Assembly (NCBI GenBank): GCA_024362935.1
Contig: JANCRA010000004.1
Location: 28,201,121 to 28,265,120 of the forward strand
Direction: 5' to 3'
DNA length: 64,000 nucleotides
From: Setophaga petechia
Taxonomy: Eukaryota; Chordata; Aves; Passeriformes; Parulidae
The notes beneath the pieces were generated by a model. The model had not been told where the DNA came from. It searched no databases and saw only the letters and a list, made by a program, of their open reading frames with translations. Shown one piece after another: positions 12,732 through 25,200 of this stretch. How positions within the stretch are numbered: the stretch's first letter is position 1; every line of letters starts with the position of its first letter. Made by a program: the position numbers and the translations under genes.

Positions 12732-13993
12732 AAAGGGAATCTTTTCAGTTATACAGTTTTACTGCTCAGAACAAACAGAACAAGTGGTCCTCTGCATGTC
12801 TGTTAGTAACACACACTGCTTCTCAATTAACATAATATTCAGAGAAGACCAGGTTTAATCCTTCTTAAAGTGGAAAGATTGACTGAAGTAAGGATATATA
12901 ATATGAATATGCTGCAGTGGCTGCAGTGTCCATGGAAACTACTTTTTTACTAGGGGGGCAAAATTACAGTATCCACCAGGCGAGTTAAGAGTATATATTT
13001 ATCAAGTTTTACCTACTCTTAACAGCGTCATTCCCCTTATGTCAAACTTGTGTATTTATAAAAGCTCTGCAGTATCCTCAGCAGCTCTTTTACAAAACCA
13101 TCTAACAAACCCCTAATGGATACAGGGAGTCTGTTCTTTAGGTAACACTAGTAAAACACATACACAGTTGTTAGAGCTGTCAACGCTCACTTGCCAGATA
13201 TACACCAAGCAAAACGGAAAAGAAGATTTGTTCTCTTCCTGCAACAATACAGGACTGTAACTGTGCCAGTTAACACTTCATTTCCCACTGTTTATTAATA
13301 CAAGGGTTTGTGCAAGTCACTAGAATTTTGTATTCTATTTTGAAAGGGTTCTCATATGGCATAACAGGATTTTAAAATGCCTCATTTTTTTCTCAAGATA
13401 CAGATGTTATACTTATAGCTTGAGATTACGTACAAGAGTCAAAAGCCTTGTAAGTGAGACAACCCACAGAAGAAAAACAGGTTTAAAAAAAAAAAACAGT
13501 TTGGAAAGAAACCTTGGTTACTAATGCTGACCTACGGAAGTTACAAAAAACCTAGTAACATCCTGTTTTCTGATTGATATATTTGCTACAACTGCATTTC
13601 TTTGCATAACTGCTCTTTGCCAAGCATTATTAAGTTGGATGTAAATTTTAAAAAAAACAAATATATAATAAAGTCATTGGTTAATTTGTGGCCACTAACA
13701 TGCTTGTACTGCTTCATATTTACCTGAATATTCATTTCTTCTTTCATATTTGAGAGTTTTGTCTTATTTTGTAAACTAAGAAGCAGAAAAAAACTTCAAT
13801 GAAGTTTGAAACTTCATTGTGTAGATAAATGCCAGATTGATTAAAGGTAACCTGTCTTGTCTAGTTGCAAACAGAAACAGTGATGAATGGACAGGTGTGC
13901 TTCCCATCTGAAAAGGCCTCCACAACACCATTAACCACTACTCTACACAAAGAGACATTAAAGTAATAATTGAAGATCTTGAACCTCTAGTCC

Positions 13994-14035
13994 ATTTGTA
14001 TAATTTTTTTAAAAATTTGTATAATTTTTTTAAAA
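13994..14035 (+). repeat. Perfect 21-bp tandem duplication
   Basis: Two identical 21-bp units lie back to back, each starting atttgtataa and continuing with seven T and four A. There are no differences between the copies, implying a recent origin or slippage. Confidence 0.92.
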
Positions 14036-14277
14036 TTCAAATGCCATTTGAGGAAAAGAAGTGATGCAGTAACCATTAGTGCCCTTAGGAAGTTATTAGA
14101 AGAAGGACAAAGAAGTATCTGAATAGTGTGCACATTAGGGAACTAGTGCATCACTAGCCTTTTACTATTATTTTCATTATGAATGACATCCCAAGTAAAG
14201 ACATAAAACACACATTGTTTTCTTTTAGAATAAATTAATCAAGGCCTTATAGTAATTTTCCCTATTTCACAATTTAC

Positions 14278-14368
14278 CTTGACATTTTTGCCATGAATGC
14301 ATTCCATATATTTTGGGTTTTTAAAAAATTAGTAAATATTCTATTGCTCTTGTCTATGTATCTAGCTT
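14278..14368 (-). other. Candidate internal exon, minus strand (91 nt)
   Basis: The minus strand shows a good acceptor (pyrimidine-rich, ending cctacag) at the right edge and a donor of form CAAG|gtaaat at the left edge. Between them one frame of three is open for 30 codons, beginning with a split codon (two bases at the start, two at the end) and containing ARYIDKSNRIFTNF. The protein is not recognised. The direction agrees with the strand asymmetry of the left flank. A chance pairing of splice-like sites is entirely possible at this length. Confidence 0.2.
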
Positions 14369-17300
14369 CTGTAGGATGATCAAACTGGTACAGCTCAAAT
14401 CTCAAAGAAATAAAGATACCAGAGTGACAGACAATGCAGAACTTAGGAAAAGTAACCCCCAAACTACTAGGCATATTCCTCAAGATACTTGCACTAGTAC
14501 GCTGCTGTTAAGGCTGAAACTAATGTTAGAATTGTGTGCAACTTTTATCTTTCTGCTGGTGCTTCAAATAAACAAAACAATAACCCTAAAAGTGTATCAA
14601 GCTACACAATTCTCAGTCTCCTAGTGCTTTTCCTTTTGTGCTGTCTGTTGTTCCCTTTCTGCACTGTGAAGTAGGCATGTTAGATCCTGAGGACAGTAAG
14701 GTAGGAGCCAAAAGTCAGAAAACAAAATAGAAAGAACAAGTCAAGCAGCCATGCTGTGTTCAGCTCTTTATGCAGTGATGGTGATAAACAGCCACTGAAA
14801 GAGAACTAGGTTCTTTTTGCTACCAAGTCCTTTTATACTTATGTTCCTACAACTTCTGTTAGTAGAGGAGACCATGTTTTCTGCTTCTGCTCCATGTTGT
14901 CCAGGTCTCCACACTAGCCCAGCACAATCTTCAGACATTTCTCTTACCTACTTCCTCATTTCTCCTCTTTCCCAAGAATAGCTGTTCTTCTCCATTAAAC
15001 ACATGTGCCAAGGAAAAATTATCCATTACATATTAATTTCTGTACCAGTAAAAATCGTATCTACTTCCAGCAGGTGTTATCAGTGTGAAATAAAATCTTA
15101 TTGCTGTAAGATGGCACAGCAATGAAGTTACATTCTTCTCCCTGTTGTGGGCACTTAAATTTGGTGATCACATTACCTGGCAATATTTGCTTATCCACAC
15201 TGAATGAACACTTTCAAGTACAAAGACCTCACTCAGAAGACTTTGCTTGGTAGGGAGGAAAGGGGAGTAATTAGATTATCTGTAAGAAAACATATTTGAA
15301 AACAGTATCAACAACAGTGATACACATCAGAGGCATACTGTCTCCAAGTAATCTCTCTTGCATTATTTCAGTTAGTTACCTGCTTGCCAACAGGTAAGGA
15401 AGGCAAATGAAATACACAACACCCTTCCCTCTAGTCCCCAACCTTCTGACCTAAGCAGAAACCCTAAGTGAAGCCTAAAAAATAAACAATGTTTTGACCA
15501 TAGTATTTCTCATGCCAAAACAATGACAAGTCATGGAGTACTTCTGCTGATAACTTTAAACTCCTGAATAGCAAATGTGAAGTACAATACTTGTGCTGCC
15601 TCACTATGAAAAGAATGCTGCTTCCACACTGAGTAAGAATCTCAATAAATATAAGCATGAAGACTCAAGTGTTTCTCACATCTCACAAAAACCATTTACC
15701 CACTTGAAACAGGGAAATACAAGTTCCTTTACTCACGATCAGCTACAGATTTTTCAGACAGCCAACACAACAGGCAGTTTTTTCTAACATACATGACAAA
15801 GTCATAAGGAAAATGGTAGTAATAACTACCACTGGTAGTGACAACTACCAATACAAAGAGCCATACTACTGTGGCTCTTTGTATTGGGAAGGACTACCAG
15901 GTTCCTTCAACACCCAAACTAGCCACAGACAGCACAGTAAATTACAAGGCTTAGCTCCTGATGGACTTCATCTCTGATGCTTTCAAGTTGAAGCCCAGAA
16001 AACAAACTCTTTTCCAGAAGCTTCTACACTATTCTCACCATCTGGCATCTTATTCTACTCTTCTGACAGGTTAACTTATTAACTAAGTTATTTCTCTTGG
16101 TGACTATTTAGTTCCTTGGACCACAAGGTAAAAGTACATTCAGAAGCATCTTCCTGGCTCCAATTATTATTATGAGACAAGACAATAAGAATTTCCTAAT
16201 ATACAAATCCACTACTTTTACTGGTATCCATGGTGCTGCCATGGTCAGCACATGCTTCCCCTTCAAAACAGAAACCAAGTCTCATTTAACACAGCAGAAC
16301 TGGTCCCATGCCCTCATTGCAGCAATGAAGAGATAGAAACCACTGACTAATACAACAGCTTCATTTTCTCTCATGAACTACTCTGGCAAATGACCACAAA
16401 ACAGGCATTACACAAGTTTTGAAAAGACAAAAATAGCCCAAACTAGCACACTGCCTTTTACAAAAGAGGTACAATGAGAGATTTTTTGACTTTGAGAGAA
16501 GAGGCACTATTTTCTTCAGCTCTATGGAGATGTTTCCCCCAATCTCCCATTACCTTGACCTCCTAAGAAGCTTTGCAGACACTTTTGAAAAAGACATTGT
16601 AGTATCTCTGAAATATGCAACTGGTATTTACAACTGGTAAATATCTTCATACTGAAGGTTTGCTTTAGTGCTCAGTCTGCACACTACAGAACTAGTACAA
16701 AACTCCATTATCAGACAAGTTAAGTTGTAAAATTCAGTGGAAGCCTCTCTATCACAGAAAAAAAGAAAGTGTTTCCTGCCTTCACATTTGTCTTAATTGT
16801 GTCTGGTTTTGTTTGTTTGTTTTGAGGTATTTACTAGCATAACAGTATTTCATTTATATAATCCATCCCAGTGAAAGATCTGTTGCTGAGTCGTAAGAGT
16901 TTTGCTGGAGGGTACAATCGAATCTGCATGTGTAATTGACTCAAGTAAATAAACTCAAATGAAAGAAGCAATTTACCTTGACTAAATTGTCAAACAGTTG
17001 CATGGTGACAATTCAATTTACCATAAAAAGTTTCTCTGTTTTGAACAAGGTCCCATCTCTCCCAATGTCATACAACTGTTCATTTTTCTTTCTCTGTGGG
17101 TGGGTGGGGTGGGAGATATTTTTCCTGTATCTGCTGACAAAGATTCACTCTGTATATTTGGAAACAAAAACTCAAAAAACCATACACCAATTCCTTTGCC
17201 TGGGATAACAGTTTTTATCTGAAAGTTCAGATTAAGTTGTAAGAAGTATGCGCTTAGATAAAAGTTGCAGTTGTTCTTGAACATGTTTTTCCTTCTCAAA

Positions 17301-18900
17301 TAAAGGAAAAGGAGTGTTAAAGATGGTGTCAAACTTTAAATCTGTAGCTTTGATTTCACTAGAAACTTCTAGTTTCTAGCGTGCAAGATATAATTATTCA
17401 ATTAAGTATTTAAGTACAGTCTCAAGTCCTCTCCCAAACCAAAACATTGCCCTCATTTTTCCTGCCCCTCACAAAAAAATACAGAGAATTCTACAACTTG
17501 AGTATTGAGGTGTCTCCAAATATTTTAACACTTGACCTTTCCCTCTGCACTTAACAAGTCAACAAATATACCTAGTAAAAGCAACATGTTCTCCTTAGCT
17601 TTCACCTTTAGTGCTCAGGTCAAGAGGCAACAAAAAAAGGGAAGCCAAGAAATCAGAAACTCATTCATTCTACCATTAAGCTTCATTAAATCTTGCTTGA
17701 ACAGTTTAGTGGGATAACAGCTCTTCACCCACCTCCTGTGCAGGACAATAGTGCCTGTGTAGCACATTCAGTGGAAGTAAACTTGGTCCTGGACTTGCAA
17801 TTGCCTCAGGTCAGCATTTTGGCCTGATCAAAAAACATCCAGGAATCACCACATCTGATGCTCCATTTGCTCTGGGCTGTGACTTACAATCAGCTTGTAG
17901 GACAAATATAACAGACTGCATCTAGGAGGCATGAAAATGTAACGGAGAACAAACAAAGACCTGTACATAACATCTTAAAAAATGTCTACTGCATTTGACA
18001 AAAGACTGGAAAACAGAACTAAAATAACCAAAATTTCCTCATTAGAGTAACTAGATGAGCATCACGCAGTCAGTAACTGCACCTTTACCAGCAAGGTGCA
18101 CTTGCTTCCTAAGCGGATTTGATTTCCCCCTTTTCTCTTATTTCTCTTATTTCTGGAGAAATAAGGAGTGATGGCTCACATGCAAGATTTAGCATGCAGG
18201 CCAGATATGGTTGTGGTCCTTTCGCACGGAATAATCAGTCACTGCTCCAAAGCCCTCTTTGTCTGCCACTCAGACACAGATCATTTGGTTTAAGGTATTC
18301 ATTATTCAGTCTCTCCCTCAAATAAACTCCCCCTCTCTCCCAGACATGCAGCCCAAACTGTGGCTTGTGAATCCCTATCCACAGCAAGGTAATTAATGAA
18401 GCCTATTGCATTCTCATCAGTAGAGTTATCCTCAACTCATTCATGGAACTTCCCATGGAAATAGATCAGATTGTTCCATCTAAAAAATGAAGTATTTAAC
18501 ATCAGTTTCAATGGAAATCATCTGTCACAATAAGCAAAATCAGTTCTGAAGCACCAATGCAAAAAACCCTTTGAACTAGTTCACTTTTAAAAAGAAATTT
18601 CTTCCTTAAACCATTGCATCTTTAAGGATTTTGTGCACCTACACTACAAAAATCAAAACTGACTTCTTTCATGCTCTTTAACTGGTGACAATGAAGTGTC
18701 TGCACTGTACCAAACAACACTGTGAATTCTCCAGAAAATGCACTATCAAGACTCTTAAAAGCAACAAAGACACTGGCAAGTCCTTAGTCATTGGTTTATT
18801 GATGTACTAAAAGACACTTGGCTATATTTCAGTCTAAGCATCAAAATTAAACCAAAAAGTACATATTCCTAGTAAGAATAACATGCACACAGGTTCATCT
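14369..18900. other. AT-rich non-coding stretch, no recognised gene
   Basis: No gene family recognised. It contains a perfect hairpin at 15,848-15,887 and a small one at 17,359-17,379 (9-bp arms around three bases). A direct TCTTATT-type reiteration with an adjoining inverted copy lies near 18,135-18,165. Reading frames on both strands overlap each other (for example around 17,000-17,330) and have no domain. Confidence 0.5.
15848..15887. repeat. Perfect 16-bp-arm hairpin
   Basis: Arms 15,848-15,863 and 15,872-15,887 are exact inverse complements with an 8-nt loop. Short related pieces (ctacca/tggtag) lie on both sides, suggesting repeated local inversion or template switching. No repeat family was recognised. 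Confidence 0.9.
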
Positions 18901-19262
18901 AAATACTATGCTACCCATTCAATTTGCTCATCCTTACCCCCCTGGCCATCCTGTGCTGGGAAGCTGCCCTCATTCTTTTCTCCAGGCCCTTGTTGCTAGG
19001 GCTGCAGCTGCACAGCTCATTGCTGCTGAAGCTCGTGTCTCCAGAGGGGGACACAAAGGGTTTCATTATCTGCTCCTCCCAGCAGCCAGATAAGAGCATT
19101 CCGCCCTCTCCCCCGCCAGGAGCAGGCAGGCCAGCCTCTGCCAGACGTGACCAGTGCCATGAGGAGCTGCAGAAGGCACGGTGCCCTGCTCAGCTGCCTG
19201 TCACCACCAGCGTGCTCCCCCCCTCCCAGGGACACACTGCAGAACCTGCTCATTTATGATCC
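18901..19262. other. GC-richer patch of unknown origin
   Basis: About 350 bases are clearly richer in G and C than their surroundings, with runs such as ccctctcccccgcc. CpG dinucleotides are few, so it is not a CpG island. Overlapping frames of 60-110 codons exist on both strands without recognisable domains. It could be a degraded mobile element or an isolated conserved block. I see no signal that decides between these. Confidence 0.35.
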
Positions 19263-22200
19263 AGTCTTGACTCATCTGGACTTGATGGGGAGCTCACACT
19301 GCACTTCAACTTAAGAACTACTGAGACAAGATCTGTATTTTTAAAACTAGCGAGAACACTCTCCTATTAAACCCAGTCTTCCAGAAAAAGCTCTGTTCAA
19401 GAGAAGCCACCTTGTCTCTCAGATTGAAGACAGAAAACAGGAAAGGATTCAATGACCAAATGAGCATACTGTGCTGTGCTCTCAAGCACTGTTCATTCAC
19501 ACTGAACCCTCCCATGGTTTAATTTAAATATTTGCTGGCACTAAAAGCTAGATTCATTCTGCACACTTGTGAAGGAGAGGGCTATAGGCAGTGTTTTCAT
19601 TTAAGAAATGTAGCTAAATAAATAAAATTAGACATATTTAAAAATTCATTATTTCTTGGACAGGTTTTGGTATCTTGTTAATTTTAAATGCCAGAATATT
19701 GTCATCAATTTCCTAAAAGGAAGTTGTTTAGCATTTCTGGTGTCAGAAGAAAGAAAACAAAATTAATTATTTTCATTTTGGATTTCCCTTTCTCAGGGCA
19801 AAAATTCACTGCTAAAGAGCAGAAAATTATTAGAGAAGAGAAAGATATTAACTCTTCATGAGAATCCTGAGTAGCAACACACAGTATCTCATTAAAGATG
19901 GGGTTTTTTGCTATGTACAAGTAGTTTACAATGGAAACAGAATATTTATTTCATGTACATCTTACACATACACTTTAAAGATCATCAGTTCTACATTAAT
20001 AGCAGATGCAGAGATTGATTAGTGTACAAAAGCATTCCGACACAGGGTGCCAGACAATCACACAGCAAAAGGTGGAAAGGAAATCACAGTTTATCTATGC
20101 CTTTACTAAAGGCCAGACCAGTTTTTCACTTAATGTCATCAAATCAGCAGTCCTGCTCCTGAAGGCCTGTTTCTTTACTACAGTGGACAGTGAAGGAAAC
20201 ATCTAGGATCTGTGCCAGCTCTGAGGAAACCTAGTCTCCATAGAAGGCAATATGAATTCCATTGTTTCCTGCCTGTAAGATTACCAGAGCACGCTGGCAA
20301 GGCTGTGCACTTACTGTACTCCTGAACAGTCAGGAGGTGATGACTTCCAGACAGCCTGAAACCAAAAGGCTGGTACCTGTCCCATGATCTGACAATTGGG
20401 CCATGGGCAGAAGAATGCTGTTTTCACTCTGTGTTAATAAAGGACAGCCCAGTCTTGTCCATGGTAATTTTTGAGAAACAGGTTAGATCTTCCCTTATGG
20501 GTTTCCCCTTGGTAGCTCAACTGAGGCCTTCTAGCCTCATTGTTATTTCTGAAGGGCACGAGGAAAGCAGAGCTGAGCAAACCACACTTCTTTCAACGAA
20601 ATACAAGTCCACATTTCAAAAAAAGCAGCATATTTACAATTATCTGTCTCAGCTCTGTGTAAAGTATCTAATCCTGAAGAATACAACTGGTATTATTCAA
20701 GGACCCTGAGTGAAATACTTCTAGTACAACAAAAGGTTTATTTTTTTTCTTACCCTACATTGTGGGCTTTCTTCCATCATGAGAATGTATCATAAATATT
20801 TAAAGTAGGAACAAAATAAGATCAAGAAATGGTACAGGTACCATTGTTTGCTTTTAATACTATGTATTTCAGTATTTGATTCCACCTGTTCTTTCATCTA
20901 GCCTTATCTCAAATCTCTGTCTCCCCCTCCTGTTGCACAGCTCTGTAACTCGGATGATAGAACAACTAGGAGAGAGAACTTCAATTTCCATGTTAAAGAC
21001 ATACATCAGTTAGAGTCCAAGAAAAAAAAAAAAGGCAAAAAACACCACAAACAACACGTGTATTTCACATTAGGCAGCCAACAAGGCAGAAGTAACTAGA
21101 AAAATAAAGAAGGATAAGAGAGGATCAGTAAAATAACACACAGTGATGCTAAAATAACTGAAGCTCTTCAACATGCAATGTAGTGAATAATGCTGACACC
21201 TGTCAAAAGAGAGTGAACCTTCTTTTTATGTCACTAGTACATCCATTATTGAACATCTGGAAATAACTAGCAGGTGTGTATATTTTTACACAGCTAGACA
21301 GATAGTTCAAGCATTTCAGCTGCTCTAGTGAGATGTGCACAAACCTATCACTCTCAAAAAAAATACTGATTTAACTTGCTTTGTACTGTACTGGTATCCC
21401 AGACAGCTGCAAAATTTAGGCAGTACTGGTAACAACAGCAGTAACAGTCAGTGCATGTTGGTCGTCAACTTTGACAAATACAGACTGGTATTTTGATGGA
21501 AAAAGGCACAGTGCTTAGGATTTTTGAAAAAATTCTGAAAACAATAGTCTAAAATACATTCTTTCACTTCTTGATGAATACCCCATTTTACTGTAATATT
21601 GAAAATGCAGTTTATCAAAAATTAAATGCTCTTTAAGTGTACCAATACTAACAGCACAATAATGAGATGGTGAGAAGTCTTTTAGAAGCTCTTCTGAAAA
21701 GCTACTGCTCCTAATTTGTCAAGAAATGGAGTTTTTTTCCTTTTGTAGCTGCATGTTACTAGCAACTGTGTTATTAAACACACCCTCAGAATACCAAAAG
21801 CTTCTGCAAAACAAGCTATTATTTCTGGATATATGTGAATCTTGCTTCTAGAGGATTCTCAGCTATATGAAAAGGAAAAAAATTAAAAAAAAAAAAAAAG
21901 GCAGTGAAACAAACAAAAAACCACTTCCACACTTGAGCTCAACTTGAACTACCAAATTAGCAATAGCTGCAGTGCTACTCTATTGTAAAGCTTCCGGTGA
22001 GTAAATGCTACGTGACTTCTTTAAACACATATGGGAATGAAAGTAGATCAACCTCTAGAGACTGGAACAAACATGTGCTTTTTAACAGTTTGTTTTGGGA
22101 CACAGATTTTTCTGCCACAAAACTTCACACTGGGGAATTAAGACATCTATTTGCAAGGGGTTACCAGTCACAGAAAAACAATATGTAGGACCAGTACATA

Positions 22201-25200
22201 GGTTAACAAAGAGTGTCCATGAGTCTCCAATACTACCTTAAAGATCCATTTTAGCCCAAACCATTCTGCAATTTATAACACATACCAAGTCCCTTCCCCA
22301 TAAATGGCATGACAGTCAGTATTTGCAAAGCTATCAACTTTTTCCTGGGCTTTAAAAGCAGAAATAGTTACATACAGTCTTTCTCCTGTACCACCCACCA
22401 CGAAGGACTTAATGATGTAATGCTATCCATCAGCCTTCAAATTCTGGATCAAACTAACAGAATCACCACAGTGGTACCAACCTCTGTAGCTATTCTGAAA
22501 TAGAAGCAGCAGAAAGGAAGAGGCACAAAGGTAACAGGAAGGGTTAGTGCTATACTGGAGGTAACAGGAAAGGCTGATGTTCTAACGGGGGAAAGAGACG
22601 AAGAGGAGAAGCAAGGCAGAACAGAGAAGAGAGACAGAAACTAAACTTAGGAAACAGGTCTGAAGTTTACATATGATATAAAATAACTGGGTTGATTTGT
22701 TTCATTTTAAACAAAAAAAAATCTGAAGACTGGAAAGTAAAAGCACAAGAGATAACCTACCACATTAAAAAGCTTTGCTGAAATATATCTTAATATTCAC
22801 AGGCAAAGATAGTTGCAGGAGATATGAAGGAGCTAGATGGAGAGCAAAAAAAATGAGGGTACAGAAACAAAGGAACCATTGTATTTATGAGAGAGCACTT
22901 GTTGGCAAAATCATTCTATGGACTGGGTTATCTGAAGGTAAATAAAATTTTGACAGTAAGTTGTGTTTTTATTCCATAAATAAAAAATTTATTCTGTTAA
23001 CAATGAGAAATTTCAGCGAACCTCGATGAATTTGTTTTCACTACAACAAATAAATCAACTAGTAACACCTATATACAAACAGCTCTGGGGATCTGCACTC
23101 TAAAATCAGTAGGGACCAGAGACTCATGTCACTGCATGGTTTTTCATTTACTTGTTAAGTCACAGTCCATTAAAAGACAAGTCAATACAGCAGTCTCTTG
23201 TGGCTTCTCAAGTTAGGGCCTTTATGTTAGAAGCATCTCAAAATTCAGATGGAAAGTCAGATTGTGAGATTGTCAGAAGTGTCATGTAGCCCTGCAGTTT
23301 CCACTCAACACCTGACAGATTTTTTTGAGATGCAGGTGCTACTCAACTACAGAGTCAGCTTGCTATTTTGTAAATCAAACAATTCGTCCTGCCTCCCAAT
23401 AATTAATTACAATGCTTTTCTGTGCCTCCCATCCCTCTTCTGCCTAGGGTAATTTATGTATACATAAATATAGATATAATACATATATCTATATTTATAT
23501 AGATATATATGCTGTAACAAGTAACTACCACCCATGTAGTCTTCTTTAAGAGAAGGTAATTCACTCTTCCTCCTTACCACAGTAAAAGCATCTTTCCCAC
23601 AATACTAGCACTAATTTGAACAGACCACTCTTTAAAGGGAGTTAGGGTAGCCTTACTATCCTAATTTTTTAATTCACTCATATTAATTTAAAAAAAAACA
23701 AAAACCCACTGAAGGTACTGAAACTCCCCACTGTTTTTGGGCTTGAGACAATTCAAAAGCAGCAATCCTCATTTGCCTGTCAGTGGGATTTGAAGAAGTT
23801 CCAGGTTGAGGCCATCCACTCTTACAGGTCCTCCAACTGTGCACCAAGGAGTGAATATGCCCAGGATGTACAAATGCAGCCCAGCCTCTCAATGAGATCC
23901 ATAATTAAGGCCCAACATGACTGACAAAGTAACTGTTGACAAATACTTGACATGAAGTTTAATAAACCAGCCCCAAACGGAAGGTCAGGCATGCATAATA
24001 CAGTCACAGAGAGGCAGATCAATTATGCAACAGGAATAATGGAAACACTGGCTTACTTACCCCTCCTCCCCAATTTACTCCGTAACAGAAAGCATTCCTG
24101 GTAGGATTAATAACTGGGAATGAAGAAAGACTAGAAGGATTAAAGACTGATTTCAATGCAATTGAAATTACATTTCAATGCAGAGAAAGATTTAAAGACA
24201 AGACGGGTTTCTTTTGAATTGCCGTGGTCAAAAGAAGAAATCAGATTCTTGAAAAACCTAAAGCTACTACTCCATACTAAAGGGGGCAGGAGCAGCGAGA
24301 TAATTGCTTCACTCTTCGTATTTTACAAAGAAAATTACATAACTAATTGATCTCCATGCAAAGCATAACATGATATGAATGAAGCATATTCCAAGAAACT
24401 GATCAGTCTCTTCTGGACCTAAGGTAGCACACAAACAGTCCAGTCAAATAACTGTGAACATCAGTAGACATGTCACAGACAGTCTCCGTGAAGTGACAGA
24501 AAGGAAGAAAGAAGTCTGTAAAATCTGCACCTCCAAACAGAAATGTTACTAAAATTTTCAAGACTGTATTCTGAATCTATGAGCAAAACTCTGACCAAGT
24601 GCATATTGGAACACACCGCTCCTTCAAGGGGCACAGGTTAAAAGTGCTTTTCCTAACAAGGATGTAAGCTGCACATAATGTTAAGAACAAAGCTAGAACA
24701 AAATCCATTCTGTGTCCTGCAGCGTGCTGTTGGTCCAAAAGACAGCCTGGAAGACTGTTTTGTGTGGCAAAGACAAACCTGAGAATTAATTCCTGCTATT
24801 AGCACAAGTCTGTTCATTACTCATGCTTTCCGTCTTTATATTAGATCATTCATACGGGACAGAACAGGATCCTTTCCTTTCAAGAAAATGGACAGCTGCA
24901 TGATTAGAAGCTCCACCCAGAACTCAAGAACATTTAGACATTGTTAATGGAACAAACAGATCTCTCCTGCTTGTGCTCACTTTCAGCCAGTTCTTAGATT
25001 TCACAGGAGTTTTTCTTTGCCTCTGAGCCACCTAATTTACTAGGTTTTAAGTATTTCAAGTAACTTCATGCTGCAGAATAGGAGTCTTTAATAATTTCAC
25101 AACTATAGCAATCTAATCTGACTGTGTAACACCAAGGCATTGCCTGGTAGCTTTAGCATAGTATTGCACATACAAACCTACAGTGAGCACTGAACACAGC

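Larger units (their letters stand above)
9391..14277. other. AT-rich non-coding stretch, no recognised gene
   Basis: Nothing recognisable as a gene. Local structure consists of a moderately GC-rich patch at 10,400-10,760 of unknown origin, a run of 19 A at 11,797-11,815, an interspersed duplication at 12,640-12,731, and a perfect 21-bp tandem duplication at 13,994-14,035. Composition is A-rich and C-rich relative to T and G on the given strand. Confidence 0.5.
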
